This document shows, one piece after another, positions 48,721 to 58,468 of a stretch of 64,000 nt of DNA. How positions within the stretch are numbered: the stretch's first letter is position 1; each line of letters begins with the position of its first letter. The stretch comes from Cymbidium sinense (taxonomy: Eukaryota > Streptophyta > Magnoliopsida > Asparagales > Orchidaceae). The notes beneath the pieces are model-generated. The model did no database searches. It saw only the letters and a list, made by a program, of their open reading frames with translations, and had not been told where the DNA came from. The position numbers were made by a program, and so were the translations under genes. The stretch is from NCBI GenBank assembly GCA_021442155.1, contig CM038232.1, positions 65,019,555-65,083,554 on the forward strand. Reading direction: 5' to 3'.

Positions 48721-49379
48721 GGTATTAAATCCCTCACCCCACATACTTTACTAGATTTCTACTATACAACTCCTTCAAAATCCAATAAATTGAGAGATAA
48801 AGCTAGTTTGAAGTACATCTGTCATTTTATGGTTGTCTAACTCTCTTTTAGAAAACTCTCAAGTCTAAATAATAATTATAAAACTCGGTCTTTCTCTTTG
48901 ATTGAGTTGGACTTTCCTTCTCTGAATAATATGGGTTCACCTCTTGAGATAGACTTGGAATCATCTAATTTTGAGGGTCCTATAGGAGAAGTTATGGTGA
49001 GCCTGATGAGCAGGTAGAACCTTCCACTAACCTGCCACAAGAGATCACCAAAGTCAACCTCCATAGTGGCAAGGTTCTACCTCCTAGGGCAGCACCTCAA
49101 GATAAGGGAAAATAAGTCATTGGTTTTAATGATCGAGAAGCCTCTCCACAGGATGCTCCACGTATAGATATGTTTATGGAAGATCAACCCAAAGTGGATT
49201 ACAATGTCCTCTCTCACCTAAGAAAGTTTCCATTTAAGTTAAGCATATATGATGACCTTATCTTATCCAAAGAGATGAGGGAATCATTAATAAAGCTATT
49301 TTTTGATCCAGAGATATGCTTAGCTCAACTGACTACTATTGGAGAGGAGGCACATTATTTTAGAGAAGCCTAGAGAATC
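48721..49379 (+). pseudogene. Gag-protease linker of element B
   Basis: Pieces of the acidic linker (ELDFPSLNNMGSPLEIDLES, 48908-48965) and VNLHSGKVLPPRAAPQDKGK (about 49050-49110) precede an open stretch at 49170-49373. That stretch reads MFMEDQPKVDYNVLSHLRKF and IYDDLILSKEMRESLIKLFF. The order matches A. A stop (TAG) ends the open part just before protease. Confidence 0.72.
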
Positions 49380-49712
49380 ACCTTCACAGATGAAGACCTT
49401 CTTCTGGGGGACATGGAGCACAACCATCCCCTCTACATCATAGTGGACATGGGAAAATTCAAACTTTCCAGGGTTCTTATTGAATCAGGTGCATCGATGA
49501 ACATTATGAGTCTAATGACCCTTGATTACTTGAGGATTGACATCTCTACACTCCTATGAGATTGAATGATGTTGAGAGGGTTCAATGAACAAGGAGTGAG
49601 GGCTTTAGGTTCCATAATGTTACTTTTAGAAATAGTTGACTGGAAGACTGAATCCAAGTTCTACATAATTAATTCGAATACTTCATTCACTACTTTGCTT
49701 AGTAGACCCTAG
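49380..49712 (+). pseudogene. Retropepsin (protease) remnant of element B
   Basis: Reads FTDEDLLLGDMEHNHPLYII, then SRVLIESGASMNIMSLMTLD (about 49463-49525) and IINSNTSFTTLLSRP before a TAG at 49710. The catalytic Asp-Ser-Gly is changed to Glu-Ser-Gly (GAT to GAA), and a TGA and TAG break the middle. Past the stop the frame continues IHHNKMIPSFLHQCIKFQKD, the usual sequence after protease in this family. Non-functional. Confidence 0.85.
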
Positions 49713-50930
49713 ATACACCATAACAAGATGATTCCATCCTTCCTCCATCAGTGCATCAAGTTCCAAAAGGATGGAATCGAATACTGTGTCTAAGGTGATG
49801 AAAAGCCATTTCCAATTAGATAGGTTGAGATATATGAAGATGTGACCTACTATCTTCCTCAAAACACCTTTTCCTATGAACTTGGTCAAAAATTCAAATG
49901 CAAAAGAAAAATAAAAAAAAAAAAATTTAAAAAAAAAAGAAAAAAAGAACAAAAATACAAGTGAACAAGAAAAGGACATTAAGGAAGAAGCGGTGCATGC
50001 CACATTCCACCCATAGTTCATGCAACCATATAGACATATGGGTAGGATAACTCATCCTCCACCAGGCGTAGACAGAGGTTCTAAGGTGGAAGACCTCACG
50101 GTTGGCAGCGGGGTTATGTTCCAGTTCATAAGAGTACCCCTACTATTCATATAAACTTAGAATCTAACTCGGAAGATGAGTCTAATGTGTTTAGCATACC
50201 AGCCAACCCTTCTCTGAGGATTTCATTGGAAGTGACACTCGAGCCAGACAGCAATGAAGACCAGGCCTCCAAGCAAAGCATGAATGTATTCGAATCAAGT
50301 TTATGTGAAATTATAATGTAGCAATTAGGAACCTTAGCTCTAACCTCACTTTCCTCTCAAAAAGTTGAAAGGTTTAGTAGTTAAGGAAGCCCCTAAGTCT
50401 TCCATTGATGCGAAGCCGAAGAGATTTCTATTGCCATCATCATCCTCAAGTCCAGAAGCTGATGTAGAACTTGAGGATAATTCATATAAAGAATTAATGG
50501 AATTCCCTTTTGATTAGTACTCATCTTATGTTCATAATCTTACCAAAAAGGTTTAATTCCTTATACATGGTCTAAGCACAAGTCAGAATATGTAGAAATG
50601 TTATGGAACAACAGAGGCAAGGTTGCACAATCAAGATCAAGACTAGGATTCAGTACAGTGGGTCCAATCGAAGATGATGATTACTGCTTAGTTATCACCA
50701 ATCATCTGAAGTCTGATAGGATCTTCTCAAACCACACTAACTCTTATAAGGAAGTGTGATTAGAAACTTCAGATGATCCAGATGATCTCTAAATCAAAGA
50801 TGTACCAATTCAAAAAAGAAATCCATTTGATAATCAATAAGCTTAAAGAAATCAACCTCGGGATAAAAGAAAATCCACGCCTGACATACATCAGTTCATT
50901 GTAGAAGAAATCAATGACTTAGTTAGGCTA
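49713..50930 (+). pseudogene. Protease-reverse transcriptase linker of element B
   Basis: Includes the A-rich tract (about 49897-49960) encoding a run of Lys/Glu/Asn, followed by EEAVHATFHP-like sequence and RHMGRITHPPPGVDRG (50032-50080). The stretch at 50560-50760 keeps YTWSKHKSEYVEMLWNN and SRLGFSTVGPIEDDDYCLVI. Many frameshifts are present. No enzymatic domain. Confidence 0.65.
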
Positions 50931-51710
50931 TTAATTGAGTTTAAGGACTATTTTGCATGAAGCTATGAAGAAATTTCTAGATTATCTCCTGACGTAGTAG
51001 TCCATAATCTAGCAATAGACCCTGACGCTAACCATATCAAGCAAGCTCCTAGAACATGAAATTGAACAACGGTCATTTCAAGTCAAAGATCGATACTAGT
51101 TTTATCAGGAAAGAAAAATATCCTACCTGGTTAGCCAGTGTCATACTAGTTAAGAAAAAGAATATCCAAATTTGCATATGCGTCAATTTTAGGGACATAA
51201 ATTAGGCATGTCCTAAGGATGAGTTTCCTCTTCCTATACCAGAATTAATGGTGGACATCACCTCATCTCATATAGTATTCTCCTTCATGGATGGGTTATC
51301 TGGCAACAACCAAATCAAGATGGCCCCCAATCAGAATCTATTATTATAAGGTCATCTCATGAAAGAAACACTACTTTTTGAACCCCGATTGGAATCTATT
51401 GTTATAAGGTCATGTCTTTCGACCTTAAAAATACTGGTGCTACATACCAATAGACCATGACATAGATCTTCAATGAACTCATTCATCATCAAGTTAAACA
51501 CTATGTTGATGATCTAGTAGTCAAGAGCAAAGAAAAGGAAGACCATCTCTTTAACTTGAGAGTAGTTTTCAAACGGTTAAGATAATTTAATCTTAAAATA
51601 AAACTCCTGAAGTGTGCATTCGGAGTAGCTTCAGAGAAGTTCCTTGGTTTTATTGTCTGACACCGGAGAATAAAAATAGATCCAAAAAAGATCAAAGTTA
51701 TCTTAAAAAT
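50931..51710 (+). pseudogene. pol: Reverse transcriptase remnant of element B
   Basis: SYEEISRLSPDVVVHNLAID and ANHIKQAPRT (50972-51055) open the domain; a TGA stands before SYEE where the family has Trp. Next are KKNIQICICVNFRDIN.ACPKDEFPLP (a stop splits the motif near 51208), FMDGLSGNNQIKMAPN (51285-51330), and a local duplication around ESIVIRSSHE/ESIVIRSCLS (about 51333-51420). The active site YVDD (51502-51513) is followed by LVVKSKEKEDHLFNLRVVFK. The duplicated 80-base stretch is absent from A. Dead enzyme. Confidence 0.88.
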
Positions 51711-52344
51711 GCAACCACCTAAAAGTTTAACTCAACTCAGATCTTCTAAGGGTGGTTAGCATAACTGGGACATTTATCTCCAATCTATCAGAAAGATGCA
51801 AACCATTTCAGCACTTATCAAAAAGGATGCCAAGTTCAAGTGGGATGACAAGTGCTAACATGCCTTTGAAGATATCAAGCAGTATTTGGTAAAGCCACCA
51901 ATTCTAGTAGCCCCTATCCGGGCAGGCCACTAATCCTCTACACTGCTGCATTGGATGACTCCCTTAATGCTTTGTTGGCTCAAGCTAATGACAAAGGGAA
52001 AGAGAGTGCTCTCTACTACCTTAGCCATCATCTAATCCCTACTGAAGTGAACTACCCCTATTGAGAAACATTGCCTAGCTTTAATCTTTGCATCCCAAAA
52101 GCTACGACACTATATGCTTTCTCACCAGGTGAACTTGAGTTCAAGAATCAATCCACTATAGTATCTCATGACACGACCAATGTTATCTAGATGGTTGGCA
52201 CGTTGGTCTATGATTCTCTCGTAGTTTGATATCACATTCGTACCCCTCCATATGGTGAAAGGATAAGCACTAGCAGATTTCTTAACAACATACCCACTTT
52301 TTGTTGATTCTCTGCTTTGTGATGATCTCCCTAATAAACAAATC
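51711..52344 (+). pseudogene. First RNase H and connection region remnant of element B
   Basis: ALIKKDAKFKWDDKC and AFEDIKQYLVKPPILVAPI (51810-51915) correspond to the segment after polymerase. Further pieces are KHCLALIFASQKLRHYMLSH (about 52070-52125) and NLSSRINPL. ALADFLTTYPLFVDSLLCDD (52268-52325) forms the link to the second RNase H. Three or more frame changes. Order and spacing match A. Confidence 0.78.
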
Positions 52345-52743
52345 ATGAACTTAGGGGAGGTTGACAACCACTATTGGGAGATGTGTTTTGATGATACAAC
52401 TTCCTTTCATAAAGGAGAAGAACCACGATCTACTCTTCGAAGAATGGCAGGGGTAGGAATAGTTCTCTCAACTCCAGATAGTGATGTGATGAGATTATCA
52501 TATAATCTCTCCAATACTTGCACTAATAATGAAGTTGAGTATGAGGCTTTGATTATTGTTCTAGAGCTATCCATTATATTATGTGTCAAGAGCATCGACA
52601 TCTTTAGGGATTCTCAGTTGGTCATCAACCAAATTGTCAGGTCCTACAAGATTCTAAAACCTAAGCTTCATCATTACCACGAGTACACCATGGAGATGTT
52701 GGCCCAAATCCTTGAGGTCACCATCTACAAGGTCCCTCGATGA
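52345..52743 (+). pseudogene. Second (archaeal-type) RNase H of element B, open over 132 codons
   Basis: The longest undisrupted pol piece. It shows EVDNHYWEMCFDDTTSF (first Asp; the usual FDG is FDD), RRMAGVGIVLSTPDSDVMRL, NTCTNNEVEYEALIIVLELS (Glu), and IFRDSQLVINQIVRSYKILK (Asp). The stretch ends with VTIYKVPR before a TGA. All three visible acidic residues are present, unlike A, where the third is Asn. A second RNase H between RNase H and integrase is the hallmark of the Tat lineage. It is still part of a broken polyprotein. Confidence 0.85.
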
Positions 52744-54170
52744 GAGAACACAGTAGCATATGCTTTGGCCAAACTTGCCAAGGAATTGGCTTGTCCGAAA
52801 GATGAGTCCATTTCAATAAGGGTCCAAAATAGACAAGTCCTTATCCCTTATTGATGTTGAACTCGTCGTGAGACTTTCTCTTGAAGGGGAAGTTATCATT
52901 ACTAAAAAGGACAAGGATTTGGATTTGAGGCAACCCTTCATGGTTTACTTGACTAGAGGCAAACTACCTCAAGAGAAGTCACAAGCCTATCAGATGAAGC
53001 AGAGAGCTCTCTCCTATGCTCTCGTGGATGGCACTTTCTACTGACAGTGCTTCGATCAAATGTGGATACATTATTTTGACAAATACAAAGCCCATAGGAT
53101 CGTGGCCGAGGTACATTCAGGTCTATGGGGGCGCATCATTCGGTCCAAAGATGAAAGCAAAGATCAAGTGACTAGATACTACTAGCCTTTGATGATTACA
53201 GACTGCATGGATGTATCTAGAAGATGCCATCAATGTCAGGTACATAGTGTGTTCTTACATCAACCACCCAACATTCCACATCCTATATTGGCCTCATGGT
53301 CATTTGAGTGTTGGGTTACTGACATTGTGGGTCTTATTGATCCTTCTTCTTCCAAGGGTCATCGGTTCATTCTAGCTGCCACCGACTACTTTTCCAAGTG
53401 GACGAAGGCAATCCCACTCAGAGAGATCACAGCTTAGCATGTGCTCCATTTTCTTAGGAACCATATCGTATATTGGTTCGGGATTCCTCAATGAATTATA
53501 TCCGATAATGGTACTGCATTCAAGAGTACCAAGATCAATAATTTTTCCAGAAGACATGATATAGATTAGAGATGCTCCACCATCTACTACCCCAGAGTGA
53601 ATGGCCTAGCAGAAGCATTCAATAAAACTCTCATCCAGATACTAAAGAAAATATTTAATGACAGCAAATAATAGTGCCATGAGCAGTTAGTTGAAGCCTT
53701 GTGGGCATACCACACCACATGCAGAACTCCAACTCGATCTACCCCATTCTTTTAGTGTATGGATCTGAAGTTGTTCTACCATTAGAAGTTTAGCTCCCAT
53801 CACTAAGGATAGCAATGAGTAGTCAAATCACTATAGAGCAGAATGCCAAGTTACGGTCGAAGAGCTCGAAGGTTTGGAGGAGAAACGCCTACGGGCATGC
53901 CAGAACCTCGAGTTATACAAAGCCAAAATGATTCAAGCTCACAACAAGCTAGTCCTCCCTAGAACATTTCAAGTAGGAGAAATTGTATTAGTTCTAAGGA
54001 GACCAATTATTGCCCATCAAAAGATGGGAGGTAAGTTTGAACCCACTTAGAAAGGCCCTTTTGTCATAGAGAAGGCCTACCAAGGAGGATCTTATCAGCT
54101 TATTGACTGTAAATGGAAACACCTGATGCTTCCAATTAATGGGCTCTATTTAAAAAAATATTACCCATGA
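52744..54170 (+). pseudogene. int: Integrase remnant of element B
   Basis: Starts with NTVAYALAKLAKELACPKDE, the usual continuation of RNase H. The zinc-finger region (about 53105-53255) keeps VHSGLWG and CHQCQVHSVFLHQPP. The core has SFECWVTDIVGLIDPSSSKG (first Asp), AATDYFSKWTKA, IISDNGTAFKSTKINNF (second Asp) and NGLAEAFNKTLIQILKKI (Glu). The C-terminal part shows LPRTFQVGEIVLVLRRPII, GPFVIEKAYQGGSYQLID and LYLKKYYP with stop 54168-54170. All catalytic acids are present but stops lie before HVLH, IISDNG and CSTIYY. Confidence 0.88.
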
Positions 54171-57100
54171 AATCATGTTTGAAAATAATTATCAATAAAA
54201 GAATAAAATTTCATTCCAATTCATCAAAATATTCTCTTCATTCGAAGCATTGTTTACTTGTCTGCGAATCTGCCATGACATATTTAGGATAGTTGTAAGA
54301 GAACTCAAGAGGCATCCTATCCCTCTTTCACAACACAAACATAATTAATCATGACTCCCCAAGCGCTACTAGAATAGGTGTGAGAGAACCCAAGAGGCAT
54401 CCTATTTAGACTAGAATAACTAAGCTAGGTGTAAGAGAACCAAAGTGGCATCCTTTCTTGGTGGGATCATAGTTTCCATTCGTAGCACCATTTCATCAGA
54501 TTTCCCAACATGTTTAGAATATGTGTTAGAGAACTTAGGAGGCGTCTTAATCCCTTTAACACAAGCACAAAAATAAACACATATCTTTTCTCCCATGTTA
54601 TTTTGATGTCAGAGTAAGCCCCCTATGGCACTCACTCATTAGCTACTCTATGTAAGTATGATATGCTATCTTGCTAGTACATCACCCCAGTGGTCACTTG
54701 TCCGGTGGATGTGAGTCCACATGTTTTCTTCCTGACTTGACCATAGCAAACCAATGAACGACTTGTTAGTTTGGCAGGCTTCACTGCCTAGCCAGTAAGC
54801 TGCCTCATTTTGATTTTGTTTAAGAAGATGTGAGTCTCCACGCTTTCTTCTTAAACTAACCACCATGCACTGACTAGGTTGAGTATATTTGAGGTTTAGA
54901 ATAAATTTCCTAGAGGCTCATCTTGACTACTTTTGAGCTAATCTAAGTCCCCCAGTAGCATTCACTCAGTAGTCGCCTTAGGTCGGATACTTTTGTCGAG
55001 CCCACTATCCTCGGTTTATATAGAAGGATGTAAGCACCCGATGCCTTCTTCCTAGAATGATTGTCACAAACTGACAGGCACCTTAAGTTGGTTGATGTTG
55101 CTATGCTGATAGTTACTCACCCACTAGATACACCACTCTTGGCAGATGTGAGTTCCCATGCTTTCTCCTTGAGTTGGCCACCGAATACCAATTGTAAATT
55201 ATCTTCTCGAGGGTGTTGGATAAAGCCTTTAGTGGCCCCTTCCCTTGCGGGCACTCTATTTGGATCACGTTCTTTGCGACCTTATTTAGACACTACGAGT
55301 TACTTTTGGATTGGATAGTCCCCCTTTCCTAGTAGCCACCCTTGTGGTTGGAGAATTTAATTAGTGGATGCATAGATTCTCCCTTAGTTTAGTAAATCTG
55401 AGATAGGTCTAGGCTAATATAAGCTCCTTCTCAGTATGATCCCTCACAAATTAGCAGGGTCCACAATAAATAAACAAATTAATTAATTCGCTTGTTTATT
55501 AGAAATTCAAGCCCCCAATGGCCCCTTTCCCAAGCAGGCATCCCATCTTTAGGGCAGTGTCAGTAGAACTCCCTATAGGAATTGCCTGACTACGCTTGAG
55601 TTGAGATAAGTCCCCGGGTCAACAATCTCTCCATAATCGCCCTTAGGTCTGGTTCAATCTATTTTGCCATAAGTAGGTTACCTCGACAGTCATTTTTCTT
55701 TGAAAGATATAAGTCTACTACGCATTCTTCCTAGCATGACTATGGCAAACCGATGGGTAGCCCTAGGTCGGGTTGACATGTTACTTCACTAATGTGTCAC
55801 CCCAGTGGTCTTTTATTCAAGAAAGATGTGAGTCCCCATCCTTTCTTCCCTGAATTAACCACTGCAAACCAAAATGCACCCATTTGGTTGGATAGTTCTC
55901 CCCTCGAGAAACTACTCTCTTTGGATTGGTAAATCTATGTTAAACCAAGGCCGCTGACCCTACCTAGTTCGCCATGAACTGATGGGATCCATCAAAAATA
56001 ATTAAAAAAAAAAGAAATTAACTTTGACTATCTTTGAGCTGATTTAAGTCCCCTAGTGGCATCCACTCAGTAGTCAGCCCTAGGTCTAGTTTGATTCGTT
56101 GCGCAAACAATCAATCACCCCAGTAGTTCCTCATTTTAAAAGATGTGAGTCCCTGCGCTTTCTTCTGAACTTAACCATTGCAAACCGAAAGGCACGCATT
56201 GGTTGGATAATCTTACTATGTGGTTAGTAGACTACTCTTTTGGATTGGTAAACCTGAAGTAGACTAAGGCTAACATGGACTCTACTTAGTGCAGTCCATC
56301 GCAAACCAATGGGATCCATCAAAAATAATTAAAAAATGAAATTGACTTTAATTACCTTTGAGTTGATTTGAGTCTCCAGCAGCATTCACTCAATAGTCAG
56401 CCCTAGGTTAGGTTTGCTTTGTTGTGTCACCAATTGATCACCCCAGCAACTAATCCCTACTTTGGAGGATGTAAGTCTACTATGCTTTCTTCCTAAGTAT
56501 AACTATTGCACACCGAAAGGCACTCCTTTGGTTGGATAGTCCTACTATGTGGTTGCTAGACTACCCCTTTGGATTGGTAAAACACAGTGCAAGGCGACAT
56601 GGACCCTACTCATGGTCCATGAAACCAATAGGGTCCTTCTCAAAATTCAAAATTAAAAAATCTGAAACAAATCAAACAACTACCCCAGTGGAGTAAAATC
56701 TGAAACAAATTCAACCCTCCTCCCTAGTAGAAACAAATCAAACAAAATAAATCGAATCAAATCAACCACCTTCTCCTCAATGAGATGCAAGTCTTTCTGA
56801 CTCCCTAGCGGATCCTGAATTCTAATCTCTCAGTGGACTTTACAAACTCTTTTCCTCAGTGGATGATTTGAACTTGCTCCCCTAGTGGAGAGTTCACATT
56901 TTCATCCCCAATGGAACATCAAATCATAAATCAACAAAACAAATCAAATTTCTCCCAAGCGAGACACAAATCAAATCAAAACCTCTCGTCCCTCAATGGA
57001 TGACTTGAACCTTTTCCCCTAGTGGAAGGTTCACATACTCAATCCCTAGTAGATTCCTCCATTACTCTCTTATGTCATTAGCATTAGTAGAGTCACATTG

Positions 57101-57250
57101 CACTAAGCTCTTGATTCTTTCTGCACCTCAGGTTTAGGGGCAAACCATTTTTGTTACTGCTTGTGATCATTAAGCGTTGTTGATCGTCTTGGTCAACACA
57201 AATATGTGTGGTATGCCTTGTTAGTCAGACCACACCTATTGGGCACCCTT
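54171..57250 (+). repeat. 3' UTR of element B with repeat arrays
   Basis: Three repeat types follow one another. First, GAGAACCCAAGAGGCATCCT-like units at about 54298, 54386, 54446 and 54530. Second, at least eight units with GATGTGAGTCCCC, TTTCTTCCTGA and GCAAACCGA (about 54707, 54829, 55027, 55146, 55708, 55827, 56142, 56468). Third, phrases with CCTAGTGGA and CAAATCAAA (56650-57060). A hairpin TGTGGT/ACCACA (about 57206-57229) stands shortly before the LTR. The short open frames are not conserved in A. Confidence 0.78.
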
Positions 57251-57827
57251 TGTTGACCACACTTTTGGAGTGAGCTTTCAACCTCTCCATCTTAGACATA
57301 GGACTCCTCTTAGATATTAAGCATTCTTTAGTCTTAAGACACTTCTAGTGATTAGGTGAGCACTTAACCTAACCCTAAAGACTTAGAAGAGTTAGCCATA
57401 AGAATAGGTTATGCCTTAGGGCTATTAGGAAAACTTGCCTACCCTATAGCTTGAACCAAATCTTTACTCACTTCTTTCAAGTCAAACTTCAAATCTAAAC
57501 AAACTTCAAATTCAAATCAACCACAAATTCAAACTTAAATGATTTTTTTCTCAAATCATTCAAATCAAATTCCAACTTAAATGATTTTTCCCAAATCATT
57601 CAAATCAATTCCAAATCAAAATTCAATTCAATTCCAAAAATCCTTCCTAAGTCACTTTCATTTCATTTTATGGACTTAGCTCAAATCAAATCCAAATCAC
57701 ATCAAACTCAAGAGATTTTCTCATAACCCATTTATATTCTCATTTATATTCACAAATAAAAATGAATATAAATTCAAATAAAAAAACCAAATTCAAAACC
57801 CAAACCTAAATCGAACCTAAATCCAGG
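57251..57827 (+). repeat. Start of 3' LTR of element B, truncated
   Basis: Begins TGTTGACC and follows the reverse of 27368 to about 26410: AGTGAGCTTTCAACCTC, ATTAGGTGAGCACTTAACCT, then CAAATC-rich subrepeats and a CATTTATATTC hairpin. After about 57800-57827 the match ends and MITE sequence follows in the other arrangement. About 93 percent of the LTR is missing. Confidence 0.8.
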
Positions 57828-58231
57828 AAGTGATGGCGGCGGGAGGTGATAATGACACAGTAGCGGTGATAATTCTAAGGTGGTGGTCGTAGCTGGGATG
57901 GTTGACAATGGAGGTGGCAATTGGCAGTGGTGGCAGTGACAGCAAGATGTGGTGACAGTGGCAACAGGTATAGGAGGTGGCCGGCTGGTGGTGACGATGG
58001 GCAACCAGCAATAGCAGGGCGGCCGTTCTACTTTACACTAAGCGGTGTATTTAGAATTCGCTCAATTTGGATGAATTTCAAATGTACCATAAATCATAAT
58101 TTTAATACTTTTCAAAAACACTAGAAATACTTTAAAATTTTACTTTATACCATACCAAACACTCAAAATGTTAAAATCCCTGCATTTAATTTATTTGACA
58201 CTTCAAATGCATCAAACCAAATAACCCCTAA
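57828..58231. mobile_element. MITE copy lacking its left third
   Basis: Matches 18252-18626. It begins AAGTGATGG inside the GC-rich centre and runs to AACCCC and TAA (58229-58231). The left terminal repeat and about 220 bases are absent, cut at the junction with the LTR fragment of B. The open frames here (57774-58124, both strands) arise from GGTGG-type low-complexity sequence. Confidence 0.65.
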
Positions 58232-58468
58232 CTAGATTTCATTTGTTGATCTCATAATATATGATCGGGGGGCATGTAAATTCCTTCAAAAAAACTATTC
58301 ACCTGAGTAAATATGACACCAATTGGATTTGGATTATAGAAGAATTATGGAGATGTGATGCATGTAGATTAATAGTTGAATCTAACTATCATGCGTATTT
58401 CTATCACAAAGTATGAAATCATTGCAAAGGTCTTAGAGTTCAAGTATCAGTTTTGGATCCAAGAGATC
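58232..58468. other. Flank between MITE copy and right-hand LTR
   Basis: Same sequence as 18627-18839 with small insertions, ending TTTTGGATCCAAGAGATC. It is part of the duplicated block and contains no gene. Confidence 0.65.

Larger units (their letters stand above)
40141..57827 (+). mobile_element. Element B: plus-strand Tat/Ogre-like retrotransposon, most complete copy
   Basis: Contains the end of a 5' LTR (40141-42637, plus probably the inverted block 37686-40140), primer-binding site (42646), leader, gag, protease, reverse transcriptase, two RNase H domains, integrase (stop 54168-54170), 3' UTR and the first 577 bases of a 3' LTR (57251-57827). The internal part is about 14.6 kb. With complete 8-kb LTRs the family would exceed 30 kb per element, which is very large. 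Stops and frameshifts occur in every domain, so the copy is not autonomous. Confidence 0.85.

Noticed and set aside
57774..58011. His/Pro-rich open frames near the second MITE
   Set aside because: They are translations of GGTGG/GATGG low-complexity sequence in the MITE and differ from the frames at 18200-18406.
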